Shown piece after piece: positions 38,390 to 48,549 of a DNA stretch of 64,000 nucleotides. A program made the translations under genes and the position numbers. Positions within the stretch are counted from its first letter, which is position 1, and every line of letters begins with the position of its first letter. The notes under the pieces were generated by a model. It saw only the letters and a program-made list of their open reading frames with translations. It was not told the origin of the DNA and did no database searches. The stretch spans positions 372,001 to 436,000 of the forward strand of contig NZ_CAJGZP010000001.1 in the NCBI RefSeq assembly GCF_904846155.1, given 5' to 3'. The DNA is from Psychrobacter fulvigenes. Lineage in GTDB: Bacteria; Pseudomonadota; Gammaproteobacteria; Pseudomonadales; Moraxellaceae.

Positions 38390-38416
38390 GTAGGGTTAGC
38401 AATAGCGTAACCTGCC
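38390..38416 (+). repeat. REP element, slightly degenerate
   Basis: GTAGGGTTAGCAATAGCGTA, then ACCTGCC. It lacks the GGTG of the other copies. It lies 30 bp from the 3' end of the RAYT gene. Confidence 0.7.
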
Positions 38417-38446
38417 TTATTCATTAAAAAGGTTAGCTAAAACTTG

Positions 38447-38980
38447 TTATTCTCCAATATCGCTATTATCAAATGCTTCTGTAGCCCAATCTTCAGCATA
38501 CCTTCCTTTTTTAACCTCACGTAAAAAACTAGAATACGCCCAATCAACGGCGCGCCTGACTAGCTTGTGTTTGACAGGATTGTAATGAATGTAATCCATA
38601 TGATTATTAAAATCCAACTCATCACGTATCGTATGTTCCCAAAATCGGCGTTGCCAAACACCAGTTTCTTGACGATTCATGCGACTAACACTGCTCGTTC
38701 GTTTTACCGATTGCGGTAGCTGACGACTAAAGTGACTTTTAAACAATCTGATACGGGTAGGGTAATCATCGTCATGGTTAGGCATAGTCCATAGCGCATG
38801 AATATGATCGGGAAGTATGACCATAGCTTCAGTAGTAAAAGGCAGTTTTGATTGAGTTTTTTGATAAGCCTTTCTTAACTCATCGATATAGTCAATCAAA
38901 AGGGAGCTGCGTCTATCATCTAAACAAAGTGTGAAAAAGTAAGTCGCACCAGCTTGTCTATTTCTACGATAGTTTTTCAT
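38447..38980 (-). CDS. rayT: REP-associated tyrosine transposase (RAYT)
   Basis: RAYTs are single-domain HUH enzymes of the IS200 (TnpA/Y1) superfamily that process REP hairpins; they occur as single chromosomal genes. The 177-residue protein has MVILPDHIHALW (the HxH metal motif), an internal GVWQRRFWEHTIRDE and NHMDYIHYNPVKHKLV, in which the catalytic Tyr lies. WAYSSF is also family-typical. ATG 38980 (MKNYRRNRQAG) is preferred; the upstream ATG 39061 would start inside a palindrome. REP elements lie on both sides, supporting a functional pair. Confidence 0.92.
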   Translation of the reverse strand: MKNYRRNRQAGATYFFTLCLDDRRSSLLIDYIDELRKAYQKTQSKLPFTTEAMVILPDHIHALWTMPNHDDDYPTRIRLFKSHFSRQLPQSVKRTSSVSRMNRQETGVWQRRFWEHTIRDELDFNNHMDYIHYNPVKHKLVRRAVDWAYSSFLREVKKGRYAEDWATEAFDNSDIGE

Positions 38981-39058
38981 AGGATATACAGAAAAAGTTA
39001 ATAATAAGGGTATATTAACAAGATTGATTCTGGCGGGGTGGGTTGGTTTTATTAAATT

Positions 39059-39106
39059 CATAACATTGTTTGATGAGATGTAATCCGTCTATCAAACAAT
39101 GTTATG
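39059..39106. repeat. Perfect 16-bp inverted repeat upstream of RAYT
   Basis: CATAACATTGTTTGAT (39059-39074) and ATCAAACAATGTTATG (39091-39106) flank a 16-base loop. It sits between the RAYT gene and the next REP and may be a terminator-like or recombination structure. Confidence 0.65.
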
Positions 39107-39110
39107 AAAA

Positions 39111-39140
39111 GGCGGGTTACGCTTCGCTAACCCACCCTAC
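39111..39140 (-). repeat. REP element, inverted orientation
   Basis: GGCGGGTTACGCTTCGCTAA followed by CCCACCCTAC: the inverse of the REP at 36418, on the 5' side of the RAYT gene. Confidence 0.8.
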
Positions 39141-39176
39141 AAATCTACGAATACTTGAAAAGCATTTATTCGCGAT

Positions 39177-39500
39177 CTACTGCTTAAGATACTGAATCTT
39201 GCCCTCGACCCCGTCCCACTTTTCAGCGTCTGGCAGTGGTTCTTTCTTCTCCGTAATATTCGGCCATTTTTGCGCCAGCTCTTCGTTGAGCTTGATAAAT
39301 ACTTCTTGTCCTTTAGGCACTTCGTCATCTGCATATATCGCATTAGCGGGACATTCAGGCACGCATAAGGCACAGTCGATGCACTCATCGGGGTCGATGG
39401 CGAGGAAGTTTGGCCCTTCATAGAAGCAGTCAACAGGACAGACTTCCACACAGTCTGTGTATTTACAAAGAATACAGTTCTCAGTCACGACAAAGGTCAT
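39177..39500 (-). CDS. fdxA: 7Fe ferredoxin FdxA (copy 1)
   Basis: A 107-residue ferredoxin carrying a [3Fe-4S] and a [4Fe-4S] cluster, a cytoplasmic low-potential electron carrier. Cluster cysteines are in [17 protein letters not shown] and [12 protein letters not shown]. The C-terminal half ending [14 protein letters not shown] is the FdxA type of Pseudomonas/Azotobacter. It is the downstream member of a tandem pair and differs from copy 2 at few positions. ATG 39500 follows TAGG. Confidence 0.93.
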   Translation of the reverse strand: MTFVVTENCILCKYTDCVEVCPVDCFYEGPNFLAIDPDECIDCALCVPECPANAIYADDEVPKGQEVFIKLNEELAQKWPNITEKKEPLPDAEKWDGVEGKIQYLKQ

Positions 39501-39531
39501 ATCGAGGCCTATACTTTAGAAAATAACTAAT

Positions 39532-39570
39532 AAAAAACCATCTAACCGCATAACGCTATTAGATGGTTTC
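39532..39570 (-). terminator. Terminator between the two fdxA copies
   Basis: On the - strand AACCATCTAA and TTAGATGGTT form a 10-bp stem ending in a T-run, right after the upstream fdxA copy. Confidence 0.8.
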
Positions 39571-39596
39571 AATGTTTAAAAGCATTTATTTGCGAT

Positions 39597-39920
39597 CTAC
39601 TTCTCTAGATACTGAATCTTACCTTCCACCCCATCCCACTTTTCCGCTTCTGGCATTGGATCCTTCATCTCAGTGATGTTTGGCCACACTTGTGCCAGCT
39701 CGGCGTTGAGCTCGATGAATACCTCTTGCCCCTTTGGCACTTCGTCCTCTGAGAATATCGCATTGGCTGGACATTCAGGCTCGCATAGCGCGCAGTCGAT
39801 GCACTCATCAGGATCGATGACTAAGAAGTTTGGCCCTTCATAAAAGCAGTCTACAGGGCAGACTTCCACACAGTCAGTATGTTTGCAAAGGATGCAGTTA
39901 TCTGCAACGATAAAGGTCAT
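39597..39920 (-). CDS. fdxA: 7Fe ferredoxin FdxA (copy 2)
   Basis: Also 107 residues, with the same cysteine framework ([29 protein letters not shown]). Differences from copy 1 include KH for KY, ALCEPE for ALCVPE and PMPEAEK for PLPDAEK. The two genes and about 15 bp of 3' flank (CATTTATT-GCGATCTACT) repeat at a period of 420 bp, so this is a tandem duplication. ATG 39920 follows AGG. A separate terminator follows each or at least this copy, allowing different expression. Confidence 0.93.
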   Translation of the reverse strand: MTFIVADNCILCKHTDCVEVCPVDCFYEGPNFLVIDPDECIDCALCEPECPANAIFSEDEVPKGQEVFIELNAELAQVWPNITEMKDPMPEAEKWDGVEGKIQYLEK

Positions 39921-40004
39921 ATTGATGTCTACCTGTTATTGGTTTGGCTAAATGAATAAAATAAGGCATATTTTAGCGCTTTTGGGCCAGTTTCACAAAC
40001 CTCT

Positions 40005-43000
40005 TTAACGACTAATGAGTTGTTTGAGATCATAGAGCAAATCATGCGCTTGCTTAGGCGTGAGACTGTCAGGATCGATAGTATCAAGCTGCTGTTGTAC
40101 GCTAAGCAGTTGTTTTTGTTGTTGATTATTAAGTAGTGACTCGTCTGGATGATAGGTTCTTATAGATGTCTCGGCGGTAGAGTGATGACGGATTTGTTGT
40201 TCTTTATCCGTTACTGACTTAGCTAAGTCATTTTTATCATCAGCCGATTTCCCCTGATCTGCTGTCAGGGTGTCACTGGCTAAGGTGTCGAGCAGGTAGC
40301 GTTTGGCATCGCTGAGCACTTGGTTTGGAATGCCTGCCATCTTGGCCACATGTAGGCCAAAGCTAGAGCTGGCTGCGCCTGCGTGTATTTGATGCAGCAG
40401 CAGTAGTTGTCCATCGACCTCACTGGCGGCGACGTGTACGTTGCGAATACCATCGTTGTGATTTGCCAGTTCCGTCAGCTCAAAATAATGAGTGGCAAAT
40501 AATGTCAGGCAGCCAATTTCCAGCAGTCGGTTGACACAAGCGTGGGCGATGGCCAGTCCATCAGTGGTCGCCGTACCGCGTCCGACTTCGTCCATCAGTA
40601 CGAGAGATTTGTCAGTGGCCAAGTTCAGGATATTGGCGGTCTCTATCATCTCCACCATAAAGGTCGACTTGCCACCTGCCAAGTCATCAGCCGAGCCAAT
40701 ACGGGTAAAGATACGGTCGATATCACCGATATGAGCACTGGCGGCGGGCACAAAGCTGCCGCAATGGGCAAGTAGCACGATCAGCGCTGTCTGGCGCATA
40801 TAGGTAGATTTGCCGCCCATATTGGGGCCAGTAATGATGAGTAGACGTTCAGGATGTTCTTCAGCGCCTAGCGTACAGTCGTTGGCAACGAAATGGCTTA
40901 TATGGTTGGAATGTTCAGCATGGTTGTTTCTATGAGCGCTATTGGTTGGATTTAACGCTGCTTCGACCACCACATGGCGACCTTGGCGAATGTCGATACA
41001 GGTGTGGTCTTGATGTTTATGAGGGTTTTGAGCGTGGTTTTCAGTGTGGCTTTGATGGTGGCTTTGATGGTGGCTCAGATTTTGGTTTAATAAAGTAAGC
41101 TGCTGTTGGCCATTCTGTCTATGATCGCTGTTTTTGTCAGTTATATTGGCTGTATCTGCCATATTATCTGCAAGGTTATTTATAATGCCATTGGTATTAT
41201 CGGCACTCATGATCGGGCGTTGCCACTGATAGCTCATGGCCAATTGCGCCCAGTTACTCAGCACGTCTATCTGCGCGACAGCTGCGCTGAGCTGTTGTAG
41301 CTCGGCTAAATGACTGGCAAGGGTGGTCAGTAGCTCCTGATACAGCTGCTTTTCCCGTGCCAAGGCGAGAGTCTGCGCGCTTAGATATTCGGTCTCGACG
41401 GTTTTTAGCTCGTCAGTGATAAAGCGCTCGCTATTTTTTAGCGTTTGTCTGCGGATGAAGTGCGCAGGGGCGTGTTGCGCTTGCATCTTGGGCAGCTCAA
41501 AGTAAAAGCCGCTGACTTTATTAAAGCCGACTTTTAGGCTTGGTAGCTGATTGTTTTGCCGTGCGCGCTCTACCATCTCGTCCAGTGTCACTTGGATGTT
41601 GTCATGGAGATGAGTAAGGCGATCAAACTCCTCATCAAAGCCAGCGGCTAACATACCGCCATCACGGATATGGGCTGGCGGCTCTGCAACGATGGCGCGT
41701 TCGATCAGCTCGGAGACCACTTGCACGGCAGGTAGCTGCGCGGGCAATTGCTGCATCAACATCGGCAGCAGTCCTGCATGCTCATGGCTGATGCCTGCAG
41801 CATTGAACAGGGCATTTAGTTGCTCAGTACTGGCAATACTGTCGGCAAGCTTACGCAAGTCACGCGGCTTAGCGCTTATCAAGGCGATACGGCTACTGAT
41901 ACGTTCGATATCGCCAATCGCATTGAGCGTTTCGCGTAGGCCAGTGACGAGACAGGAGTTTGGTACGACAGAAGAGCTAGATACGCTAGCAGCGTCTGGC
42001 AAGTTATTTGCTGCGAGTAGGCTTGCAATCGCATCCAAGCGCTGATTGATGCGGGTATGCTGACGCAGGGGCCGCTTCATTTGCTGCACCAGCAGACGCC
42101 TGCCCATCGGGGTCTTACAATGATTGACCACCGATACGAGCGAGGTGCCATTATTGCTGGCAGGAGTAAACAGCTCAAGGTTTTGCTGACTATTGGCATC
42201 GATGATCAGATAGTCATCGCTGTATTCTACAATCAGTTGATTGACTTGTGGTACGTGGCGCTGCTGAGTCTGGCGAGCATAATGAATCAGCGCGGCACAG
42301 CTTGATTGCGCCAGTGCTGCATCAGCAATGCCCAAGCCATCAAGGCGCTGTACGTCAAACTGCTGACACAGCGTCGCTGCCGCATGCTCACGGTGAAAGT
42401 CGTTGGCCGCCACTTCTATAATCGGGCAGTCGAGATGACTGCGCAGCCATGCCAACCATGTCTCATCAAGTGCTTCGCTAACGATACATTCACTGGGGGC
42501 AAAGCGCGCCAGTACGGTAAGCATCTGTGCTTGTAGCGGCTCAATGCCCTCATTGTTTCTATTATCTGCCGTTAGCGTTTGCGTGGTCAATGTCCCCGCT
42601 GCCAGATCCAACTGGCTGACGGCGGCTTGTAGTGGTTGCTTGGAGTTGGCTTTTGGCGCAGCGATATCTATGGCGACCACCGTTGGGGTATGATTTGGCG
42701 CGATAAGTGCATCATCTGTGATGGTGCCTGCGGTCAGGGTCTTGACCACTTCGCGGCGCATGATGCCACCCGCAGTTGGCTTGCTATTATCCTTTTTTTG
42801 CTTCTCGCCCATAGCGGGAAGGTGAGGGGTGTGACTATTAGCAGTGCTGCTGGCTGATTCATCAATTTGCTCACAGACCACCACCGTTTGCCCAGCTGCA
42901 ATCAGTCGCGCCATATAGCTGTCAGCTGCGTGGAAAGGTACACCTGCCATGGCGATAGTGTTGCCTGCTTTATCAGTACCACGGCGGGTCAGGGTAATGT

Positions 43001-43217
43001 CTAATATCTGCGCCGCGCGCTTGGCATCATCAAAAAACAACTCATAAAAGTCGCCCATCCGATACAGCAGTAACGCATGGGGATAGTTTGCTTTCATGGT
43101 CAGATATTGCACCATCATCGGCGTATGATGCGCTAGATCGTAGACCGCATCGCCGATGGTCAAGATTTCAGCAGCAGTGTGGTTGGTATCATTGGTCGCA
43201 GAGGGTTTAACAGTCAT
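40005..43217 (-). CDS. mutS: DNA mismatch repair ATPase MutS
   Basis: MutS recognises mismatches and recruits MutL. The N-terminal mismatch motif is [14 protein letters not shown], and the ABC-type ATPase has Walker [14 protein letters not shown] and [18 protein letters not shown]. At 1070 residues it is about 200 longer than usual. The extra length is in polar inserts: around residues 115-140, a His/Asn-rich insert of about 90 residues just before Walker A (about 690-780), and one in the C-terminal linker. The insert includes a 12-bp DNA repeat encoding HHQS. The core motifs are intact, so activity is expected. Confidence 0.95.
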   Translation of the reverse strand: MTVKPSATNDTNHTAAEILTIGDAVYDLAHHTPMMVQYLTMKANYPHALLLYRMGDFYELFFDDAKRAAQILDITLTRRGTDKAGNTIAMAGVPFHAADSYMARLIAAGQTVVVCEQIDESASSTANSHTPHLPAMGEKQKKDNSKPTAGGIMRREVVKTLTAGTITDDALIAPNHTPTVVAIDIAAPKANSKQPLQAAVSQLDLAAGTLTTQTLTADNRNNEGIEPLQAQMLTVLARFAPSECIVSEALDETWLAWLRSHLDCPIIEVAANDFHREHAAATLCQQFDVQRLDGLGIADAALAQSSCAALIHYARQTQQRHVPQVNQLIVEYSDDYLIIDANSQQNLELFTPASNNGTSLVSVVNHCKTPMGRRLLVQQMKRPLRQHTRINQRLDAIASLLAANNLPDAASVSSSSVVPNSCLVTGLRETLNAIGDIERISSRIALISAKPRDLRKLADSIASTEQLNALFNAAGISHEHAGLLPMLMQQLPAQLPAVQVVSELIERAIVAEPPAHIRDGGMLAAGFDEEFDRLTHLHDNIQVTLDEMVERARQNNQLPSLKVGFNKVSGFYFELPKMQAQHAPAHFIRRQTLKNSERFITDELKTVETEYLSAQTLALAREKQLYQELLTTLASHLAELQQLSAAVAQIDVLSNWAQLAMSYQWQRPIMSADNTNGIINNLADNMADTANITDKNSDHRQNGQQQLTLLNQNLSHHQSHHQSHTENHAQNPHKHQDHTCIDIRQGRHVVVEAALNPTNSAHRNNHAEHSNHISHFVANDCTLGAEEHPERLLIITGPNMGGKSTYMRQTALIVLLAHCGSFVPAASAHIGDIDRIFTRIGSADDLAGGKSTFMVEMIETANILNLATDKSLVLMDEVGRGTATTDGLAIAHACVNRLLEIGCLTLFATHYFELTELANHNDGIRNVHVAASEVDGQLLLLHQIHAGAASSSFGLHVAKMAGIPNQVLSDAKRYLLDTLASDTLTADQGKSADDKNDLAKSVTDKEQQIRHHSTAETSIRTYHPDESLLNNQQQKQLLSVQQQLDTIDPDSLTPKQAHDLLYDLKQLISR

Positions 43218-43915
43218 GCACAGTCTCTTATATTTATTGCTTGGCTTATATTAAATTGACAAGGATTTGGATGGGTTTGGATCAAAAATAGGATTTTTTT
43301 TATGGTTATAACCACACTCTCAACTCACTAAATGTATTGGCGTAGGCTGTGGCTTTAGCCCTGAGAAACGTTAAAAAATTGTATTACAATTTTAGTTTCG
43401 CAAGAGAAATTCTTTAAATGGAATTTCTGTAAGATGTTTTGCAAAATATAGCGCAGTGCTTCACTAAAGCCACAGCCTACCTAGAATATAGGGTTTTTAT
43501 AGCGTTACCTTCCATTATCTGGCTTATTGGCATAAACACCATTTTAACATGAGCTGCCGCGTTTCGACGTTGGCGAACAGTTGGGCATTTATCTGGTTGG
43601 TTATCTATTCATAGCTGATTCACTTAAAAACGATACAGTGCTGCTGGAATGCTATTTTTTGAAGTACAGTTGCGCAGCCTCTGTCGGCGTAGGCACAGCA
43701 CGCAAGTAAAATTTATACCAGTAGCACGTGGCTACTAATAATGTATCGGTTTTATTTAGTAATGACTATATTTATCCGCCCACTTATCTGCTCAATGCCC
43801 TTGTATCCATCAGCGCCATAACCATATATAATAACGGCACACTTTATTGGGTGATAAGATGACGGCAGGCTAATGTGCGCGCTCATTATCGAATATTTCC
43901 ATAGGTTAAAAAATT
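43218..43915. other. mutS-secA intergenic region
   Basis: A 698-bp divergent region. 43340-43480 is a palindromic repeat (separate entry). A TATAAT at 43827-43832 is a candidate -10 for secA, without a convincing -35. No gene recognised. Confidence 0.4.
43340..43480. repeat. Long GTAGGCTGTGGCTTTAGC palindromic unit with nested hairpins
   Basis: GCGTAGGCTGTGGCTTTAGC opens and CTAAAGCCACAGCCTAC closes a 141-bp unit. Nested palindromes (AAATTGTATTACAATTT and AGAAATTC/GAATTTCT) fill the middle, giving a multi-branched structure. Confidence 0.7.
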
Positions 43916-46741
43916 ATGTTATCAAAGATTGTAGGCAGTGTTGTTGGCACCAGAAATGACCGTGAACTAAAACGTATGCGTCGCGTGGTCAGCAAAATTA
44001 ATGCCCAAGAGGATGGCGTGCAAGCCCTGTCTGACGAACAACTGCAACAAAAAACCGAAGAGTTTAAAGCGCGTTTTCAAAAAGGCGAGAGCTTAGAAGC
44101 CCTGCTACCAGAAGCCTTTGCCGTTTGTCGTGAGGCCTCCTTACGCATCACCGGCATGCGCCACTATGATGTGCAGCTGATCGGTGGTATCACCTTGCAC
44201 GAAGGCAAAATCGCCGAGATGAAAACTGGTGAAGGTAAAACCTTGATGGCGACGCTGGCCATTTATCTCAATGCCATTAGTAGTAAAGGCGTGCACGTGG
44301 TCACGGTCAACGATTACTTGGCCGCCCGTGATGCGGATTTGAACCGTCCGCTGTTTAACTTTTTGGGATTGACGGTTGGGGTTATCTATTCGCAGCAGCC
44401 ACCGCAAGAGAAGGTTGACGCTTATCAAGCGGACATCACTTACGGTACCAACAACGAGTATGGCTTTGATTATCTGCGTGACAACATGGTGTTTAGTCTC
44501 GCGGAAAAAAAGCAGCGCCCGCTGAACTTTTGTATCATTGATGAGATCGACTCCATCTTGATTGATGAAGCGCGTACGCCACTGATTATCTCAGGGCAAG
44601 CCGAAGACTCATCGCGGATGTATGCGCTGATCAATACCATCATTCCAGTATTGGTACGCTCAAAAGATGAAGAAGCCAATAAAAATAACGAAGACGAAGA
44701 CTTTTGGATCGATGAAAAAAACCGTCAAATCGAGATCAGCGAAAAAGGCTACGAAAAGATTGAGCGCTTCTTAATAGAAGTCGGCGAGCTGGGTGAAAAC
44801 GAGAGTCTGTATAGCCCAAGTCGTTTGCCACTCTTGGCACACGTACAAGCCGCTATTCGTGCCCATCATATCTTTGTCAAAAACGTCCATTATATCGTTG
44901 ATGATGGCGAAGTGGTCATCGTCGATGAAAACACAGGTCGTACTATGCCTGGTCGCCGCTGGTCAGAGGGTCTGCACCAAGCGGTAGAAGCCAAAGAAGG
45001 CGTGGAGATTCAAGCCGAAAACCAGACGCTTGCGACCACCACTTTTCAGAACTTCTTCCGTCTGTATGACAAGCTATCTGGGATGACTGGTACTGCGGAT
45101 ACCGAAGCAGCAGAATTTAAGTCGACCTATGATTTAGAAGTAGTGGTTATCCCAACTCACAAGCCCATTGCGCGTATCGATATGGATGATCAGATCTTTT
45201 TAACCAAATTGGGTAAGTACAAAGGCATCATCCGCGAGATCAAAACGATTCAAGAAAAGGGCGCGCCCGTACTGGTTGGTACAGCGACCATTGAAGCCAG
45301 CGAAGAGCTGTCGTATTTGCTCGATCAAGAGGGCATCAAACATAACGTCCTAAACGCCAAACAACACGAGCGTGAAGCCGAAATCATCGCGCAGGCAGGT
45401 AGCCCAAAAGCGGTGACCATCGCCACCAACATGGCAGGCCGTGGTACCGATATTATCCTGGGTGGTAACTGGCAGTCGTTTATCGAAGATATCGACAATG
45501 TCAGCCCTGAAGAGATGCAGCGCTTGCGAGAGCAATGGCTGGTCAAGCACAATCAAGTGGTGGATGCAGGCGGTCTGCATATCATCGGCTCAGAGCGTCA
45601 CGAGTCACGCCGTATTGATAATCAGCTGCGTGGTCGTGCTGGTCGTCAGGGTGACCCTGGTATGTCGCGTTTCTTCTTGTCATTAGAAGATGATTTGATG
45701 CGTATCTTCGCCGGCGATCGCGTGGTCAATATGATGCGCGCCATGGGTCTCAAAGAAGACGAAGCCATCGAACACAAAATGGTTTCTAAGTCGATTGAAA
45801 ACGCGCAAGGTAAAGTTGAAAGCCGCGACTTTGACGCGCGTAAAAACCTACTAAAGTATGATGACGTGGCCAACGAGCAGCGTAAAGTCATCTATAGTCA
45901 GCGTGATGACCTGCTCGCTGAGACGGATCTGCTAGAAGCCATCGAAACCATGCATCATGAAGTCTATAATGCCATGATCAATCAGTTCATCCCGCCAGGC
46001 TCTATTGATGATCAATGGAATATCGATGGGCTAGAGGATGAGCTAGAAGAAGAATTTAAGCTGTACATGCCGATTAATGATTGGCTCGATGAAGACCGTC
46101 GCCTTGATGAAGAAGGTCTGCGTGCGAAGATTATCGATACCGCGCTTGCGCATTATCACAGTCGCCGTGAGCAGATGGGTGAGGAAAATGCCGCCCAGCT
46201 TGAGCGTCACTTTATGCTCCAAAGCCTTGATAAGCACTGGAAGGAGCACCTAACGCAGATGGATCAACTGCGTAAAGGGATTCATCTACGTGGCTATGCA
46301 CAAAAGAACCCTGAGCAGGAATATAAGCGTGAATCATTTGAGCTGTTCCAGATGATGCTGGGTGCGATTAAGTCAGAGACTGTACAAGATTTATCACGCG
46401 TTCATATTCCAACCAAAGAAGAGTTAGAAGCGCTAGAGGCGCAGCAGCGTGCAGATGCTGAGCGTATGCAAATGCAGTTTGAGCACAGCGAAGTGGCCAA
46501 CCTAGCTGGCGAAACCCCGCCAACGCCGCGCCCGCAAAATCAAGGCGCAAGGGCAAGTGGCCAGATGCGAGTGAACCTTAGTGGCGGCGTCGCAGCAGGT
46601 GCTGGTATGGCTGCAAGTGCTGCTGATGCCAATGCAGCTGACGCTGAGCCAAACCCATACGCAGGGATGAATATCAGCCGTAACGCTCCTTGCCCCTGTG
46701 GTTCGGGTCTCAAATACAAGCAATGTCACGGCAAAATTTAA
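43916..46741 (+). CDS. secA: Preprotein translocase ATPase SecA
   Basis: SecA drives Sec-dependent export at the inner membrane. The 941-residue protein is complete: N-terminal [20 protein letters not shown], Walker [14 protein letters not shown] (about 102), DEID near 208, the [10 protein letters not shown] and [13 protein letters not shown] helicase motifs, and the C-terminal zinc site [14 protein letters not shown] that binds SecB. ATG 43916 follows TAGG. It ends at a strong terminator. Confidence 0.98.
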   Translation: MLSKIVGSVVGTRNDRELKRMRRVVSKINAQEDGVQALSDEQLQQKTEEFKARFQKGESLEALLPEAFAVCREASLRITGMRHYDVQLIGGITLHEGKIAEMKTGEGKTLMATLAIYLNAISSKGVHVVTVNDYLAARDADLNRPLFNFLGLTVGVIYSQQPPQEKVDAYQADITYGTNNEYGFDYLRDNMVFSLAEKKQRPLNFCIIDEIDSILIDEARTPLIISGQAEDSSRMYALINTIIPVLVRSKDEEANKNNEDEDFWIDEKNRQIEISEKGYEKIERFLIEVGELGENESLYSPSRLPLLAHVQAAIRAHHIFVKNVHYIVDDGEVVIVDENTGRTMPGRRWSEGLHQAVEAKEGVEIQAENQTLATTTFQNFFRLYDKLSGMTGTADTEAAEFKSTYDLEVVVIPTHKPIARIDMDDQIFLTKLGKYKGIIREIKTIQEKGAPVLVGTATIEASEELSYLLDQEGIKHNVLNAKQHEREAEIIAQAGSPKAVTIATNMAGRGTDIILGGNWQSFIEDIDNVSPEEMQRLREQWLVKHNQVVDAGGLHIIGSERHESRRIDNQLRGRAGRQGDPGMSRFFLSLEDDLMRIFAGDRVVNMMRAMGLKEDEAIEHKMVSKSIENAQGKVESRDFDARKNLLKYDDVANEQRKVIYSQRDDLLAETDLLEAIETMHHEVYNAMINQFIPPGSIDDQWNIDGLEDELEEEFKLYMPINDWLDEDRRLDEEGLRAKIIDTALAHYHSRREQMGEENAAQLERHFMLQSLDKHWKEHLTQMDQLRKGIHLRGYAQKNPEQEYKRESFELFQMMLGAIKSETVQDLSRVHIPTKEELEALEAQQRADAERMQMQFEHSEVANLAGETPPTPRPQNQGARASGQMRVNLSGGVAAGAGMAASAADANAADAEPNPYAGMNISRNAPCPCGSGLKYKQCHGKI

Positions 46742-46797
46742 TGGTTAGTGTTTAGCAGTGAATATTTAACAGTTATAGGTATATTGTGACTGATCTT

Positions 46798-46834
46798 AAA
46801 TACCCATAATGGTGCACCGTTATGGGTATTTTTA
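46798..46834 (+). terminator. Terminator of secA
   Basis: AAATACCCATAA and TTATGGGTATTT form a 12-bp stem around a 10-base loop, with a T-run after it. Confidence 0.9.
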
Positions 46835-46845
46835 TATCGATTTAT

Positions 46846-47020
46846 CATCCCGCGCCGTAAAACCACGTCCTTCTAGGTCGTGGATATCAGGCGTCAACCG
46901 TTGTCGCCCAATATTGCGAATGCCTTGATAACCGCACTCATTGAGATCATAATTACTCCATGAAAACGCTCAAACTACGCATCAAAGACAAACACGCGAG
47001 TCAGCTCAATATCTTAGCTG
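46846..47020 (+). mobile_element. Truncated left end of the tnpB element (pseudogene start)
   Basis: This stretch matches the left end and first 20 or so codons of the element at 18374-19601, in the opposite orientation. It includes the hairpin CCACGTCCTTCTAGGTCGTGG, the leader and ATG at 46960 with MKTLKLRIKDKHASQLNILA. Homology stops after 47020 and the frame ends within 10 codons. TTTAT precedes the left end in both copies. The stem bases differ but still pair, so the hairpin is under selection or was recently so. Confidence 0.8.
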
Positions 47021-47122
47021 TTGGGCAAGCACAGCGCTAAGAAGTGATTACTTACAAATTCAGCATAGGCGTGCAGATATGGACACGTTATAGTGTTTAA
47101 CATATCTAGCTAGGAGATGACG

Positions 47123-47443
47123 ATGAGACTAGGGCAATTAAAACAATTACGATCTTATATATTTATGACGGGTTTGTTGGCTGCTGCTATCAGTATCAGT
47201 GCCTGTCAGAAGCAAGAGCCAGAGTCGGACCTAACTGACAGTGTCAATGCTGAAGAGTCAGTACCAATGTCCGCTGAGCCTGCAGAGCCTAGCGACATAG
47301 TGATTTTGGATGATAATGATGACATTACGATGGAACCAGAAGGTGAGATAGGCGCAGAAGATGAGTTAACAGATGCGACCTCAATGGATGTAGAGAGTGA
47401 CGCAGTGGTGGATGCTGATACCGAGACTGATGCAGCACAGTAA
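47123..47443 (+). CDS. Small acidic lipoprotein
   Basis: A 106-residue secreted lipoprotein: hydrophobic segment FMTGLLAAAISISAC with lipobox ISAC, then a strongly acidic tail rich in Asp, Glu, Ser and Ala (for example DDNDDITMEPEG) and no aromatic core. It is likely intrinsically disordered and surface- or periplasm-anchored. ATG 47123 has AGGAG seven bases upstream; ATG 47117 is too close to it. The function is unknown. A terminator follows. Confidence 0.8.
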   Translation: MRLGQLKQLRSYIFMTGLLAAAISISACQKQEPESDLTDSVNAEESVPMSAEPAEPSDIVILDDNDDITMEPEGEIGAEDELTDATSMDVESDAVVDADTETDAAQ

Positions 47444-47493
47444 TTTGGTTATCGTAGGGCGTGGCGGCTACTGAAGCCCTAAGTATAGACAAC

Positions 47494-47523
47494 AAAAGCA
47501 ACGCGGCGGCGTTGCTTTTTTTT
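47494..47523 (+). terminator. Terminator of the acidic lipoprotein gene
   Basis: AAAAGCAACGC, loop GGCG, GCGTTGCTTTT and further T. An 11-bp stem that may serve both strands. Confidence 0.85.
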
Positions 47524-47565
47524 GTGCATCAAATTGTTGTAAAAAGTTGACGTCTTTAAAGAGGT

Positions 47566-48204
47566 TTATTTTTTATGAACGCGCGCGGCCTCATGCTCCA
47601 AAAAGCCTTCTTCTTTGACATCCAGCTCTTCATGTTTGAGCTCAACTTGGATACTATCAGTATGTGTATGGGTGGTTTTACTGACCTCGACTTCCTGAAC
47701 TACGTGAGTATCTTTGGTAATGGTGGCGACTTGCCGTGATAGCACAATCTCGACGGGCTCATCACCAATCTCAACCTGTTTGCCATTGATGGTGACGACA
47801 GCTTTGCTATCTAAGGACGGTTCAACGTGGCGCAGTATGTCTTTATCATCGTACTGACCTGAGAGCAAATCTTGGCTTTCGGCATCATGATATTCTGTAC
47901 GAATAGTGAGATATTCTTCTACTAGCTCAATAGGTACTTCAATCGTTTTGCTGCGTGCATGCTTAGTGACCGTGACTTTTCCAACGTCCAAGCGTTCTTT
48001 ATTGACGACTGGACGCTCTTCTAGTAGCTCTAGATGGTGAGTGCTTGCTTGTTCATTGATCGGAGTGTCGGCACTGGCTTTTAACATAGCGTTATCAGCT
48101 GTTTCCGTTACGTTATCGGGTGCGGGCAGTTTATTCTCAGCCGCATGATCTTCTATTTTTGCGTTAGTGTTAGTTGCGCTATCGTTATTATAGTCGGTGC
48201 TCAT
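47566..48204 (-). CDS. DUF2382 (YsnF/AvaK) domain protein
   Basis: The YsnF/AvaK (DUF2382) fold is a beta-rich domain linked to stress response. The repeat pattern LELLEERPVVNKERLDVGKV...VEVPIELVEE is seen at residues 57-120, and a second, QVATITKDTHVVQEVEVSKTTHTHTDSIQVELKHEELDV, near the C-terminus. The first 55 residues are Asn/Ala-rich and probably disordered. ATG 48204 follows AAGGA with eight bases. No signal peptide. Function uncertain; the pair with 48550 suggests shared regulation. Confidence 0.8.
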   Translation of the reverse strand: MSTDYNNDSATNTNAKIEDHAAENKLPAPDNVTETADNAMLKASADTPINEQASTHHLELLEERPVVNKERLDVGKVTVTKHARSKTIEVPIELVEEYLTIRTEYHDAESQDLLSGQYDDKDILRHVEPSLDSKAVVTINGKQVEIGDEPVEIVLSRQVATITKDTHVVQEVEVSKTTHTHTDSIQVELKHEELDVKEEGFLEHEAARVHKK

Positions 48205-48549
48205 GATCATAATCCTTATGGTTGAGAGAGTGTTCTTTTATATCGTAGCTTTCAGAGTTTCAGAGTTTCGAAGTAGGGTGATTGACCTACTTTATTCTTA
48301 TCATAATCTTTATACTGGTATCATGGTAGCTTGATTATATATGACGCTTTAATCCTTTAATCCTTCTTAAAACCATGCTTTTATAGTGTTAAAAAGTGAA
48401 ACATAATAAGCATAAAAAAAGGTCAGAGACTGACTCTGACCTTAATTGACTGAGTCTAGATACTCAGCTAAAAAGCATTAACACCATTCTTATAACTATA
48501 TTAATAAGGATAATGCTAAAGCATCATATATCAAAAGCTATATAAGAAA
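48205..48549. other. Region between the two DUF2382 genes
   Basis: The 345 bp contain only the terminator at 48413-48443 and AT-rich sequence that presumably promotes the downstream gene. Nothing else recognised. Confidence 0.4.
48413..48443 (-). terminator. Terminator of the PRC-barrel/DUF2382 gene
   Basis: On the - strand AAGGTCAGAG, loop TCAGT, CTCTGACCTT and a T-run; 10-bp perfect stem about 110 bp after the stop. Confidence 0.85.

Noticed and set aside
39137..39451. 104-codon ORF overlapping fdxA copy 1
   Set aside because: Shifted frame of the ferredoxin gene; its translation matches no known pattern.
41040..41080. Repeats near 41.05 kb as a CRISPR array
   Set aside because: They are a 12-bp in-frame tandem repeat inside mutS with no spacers.
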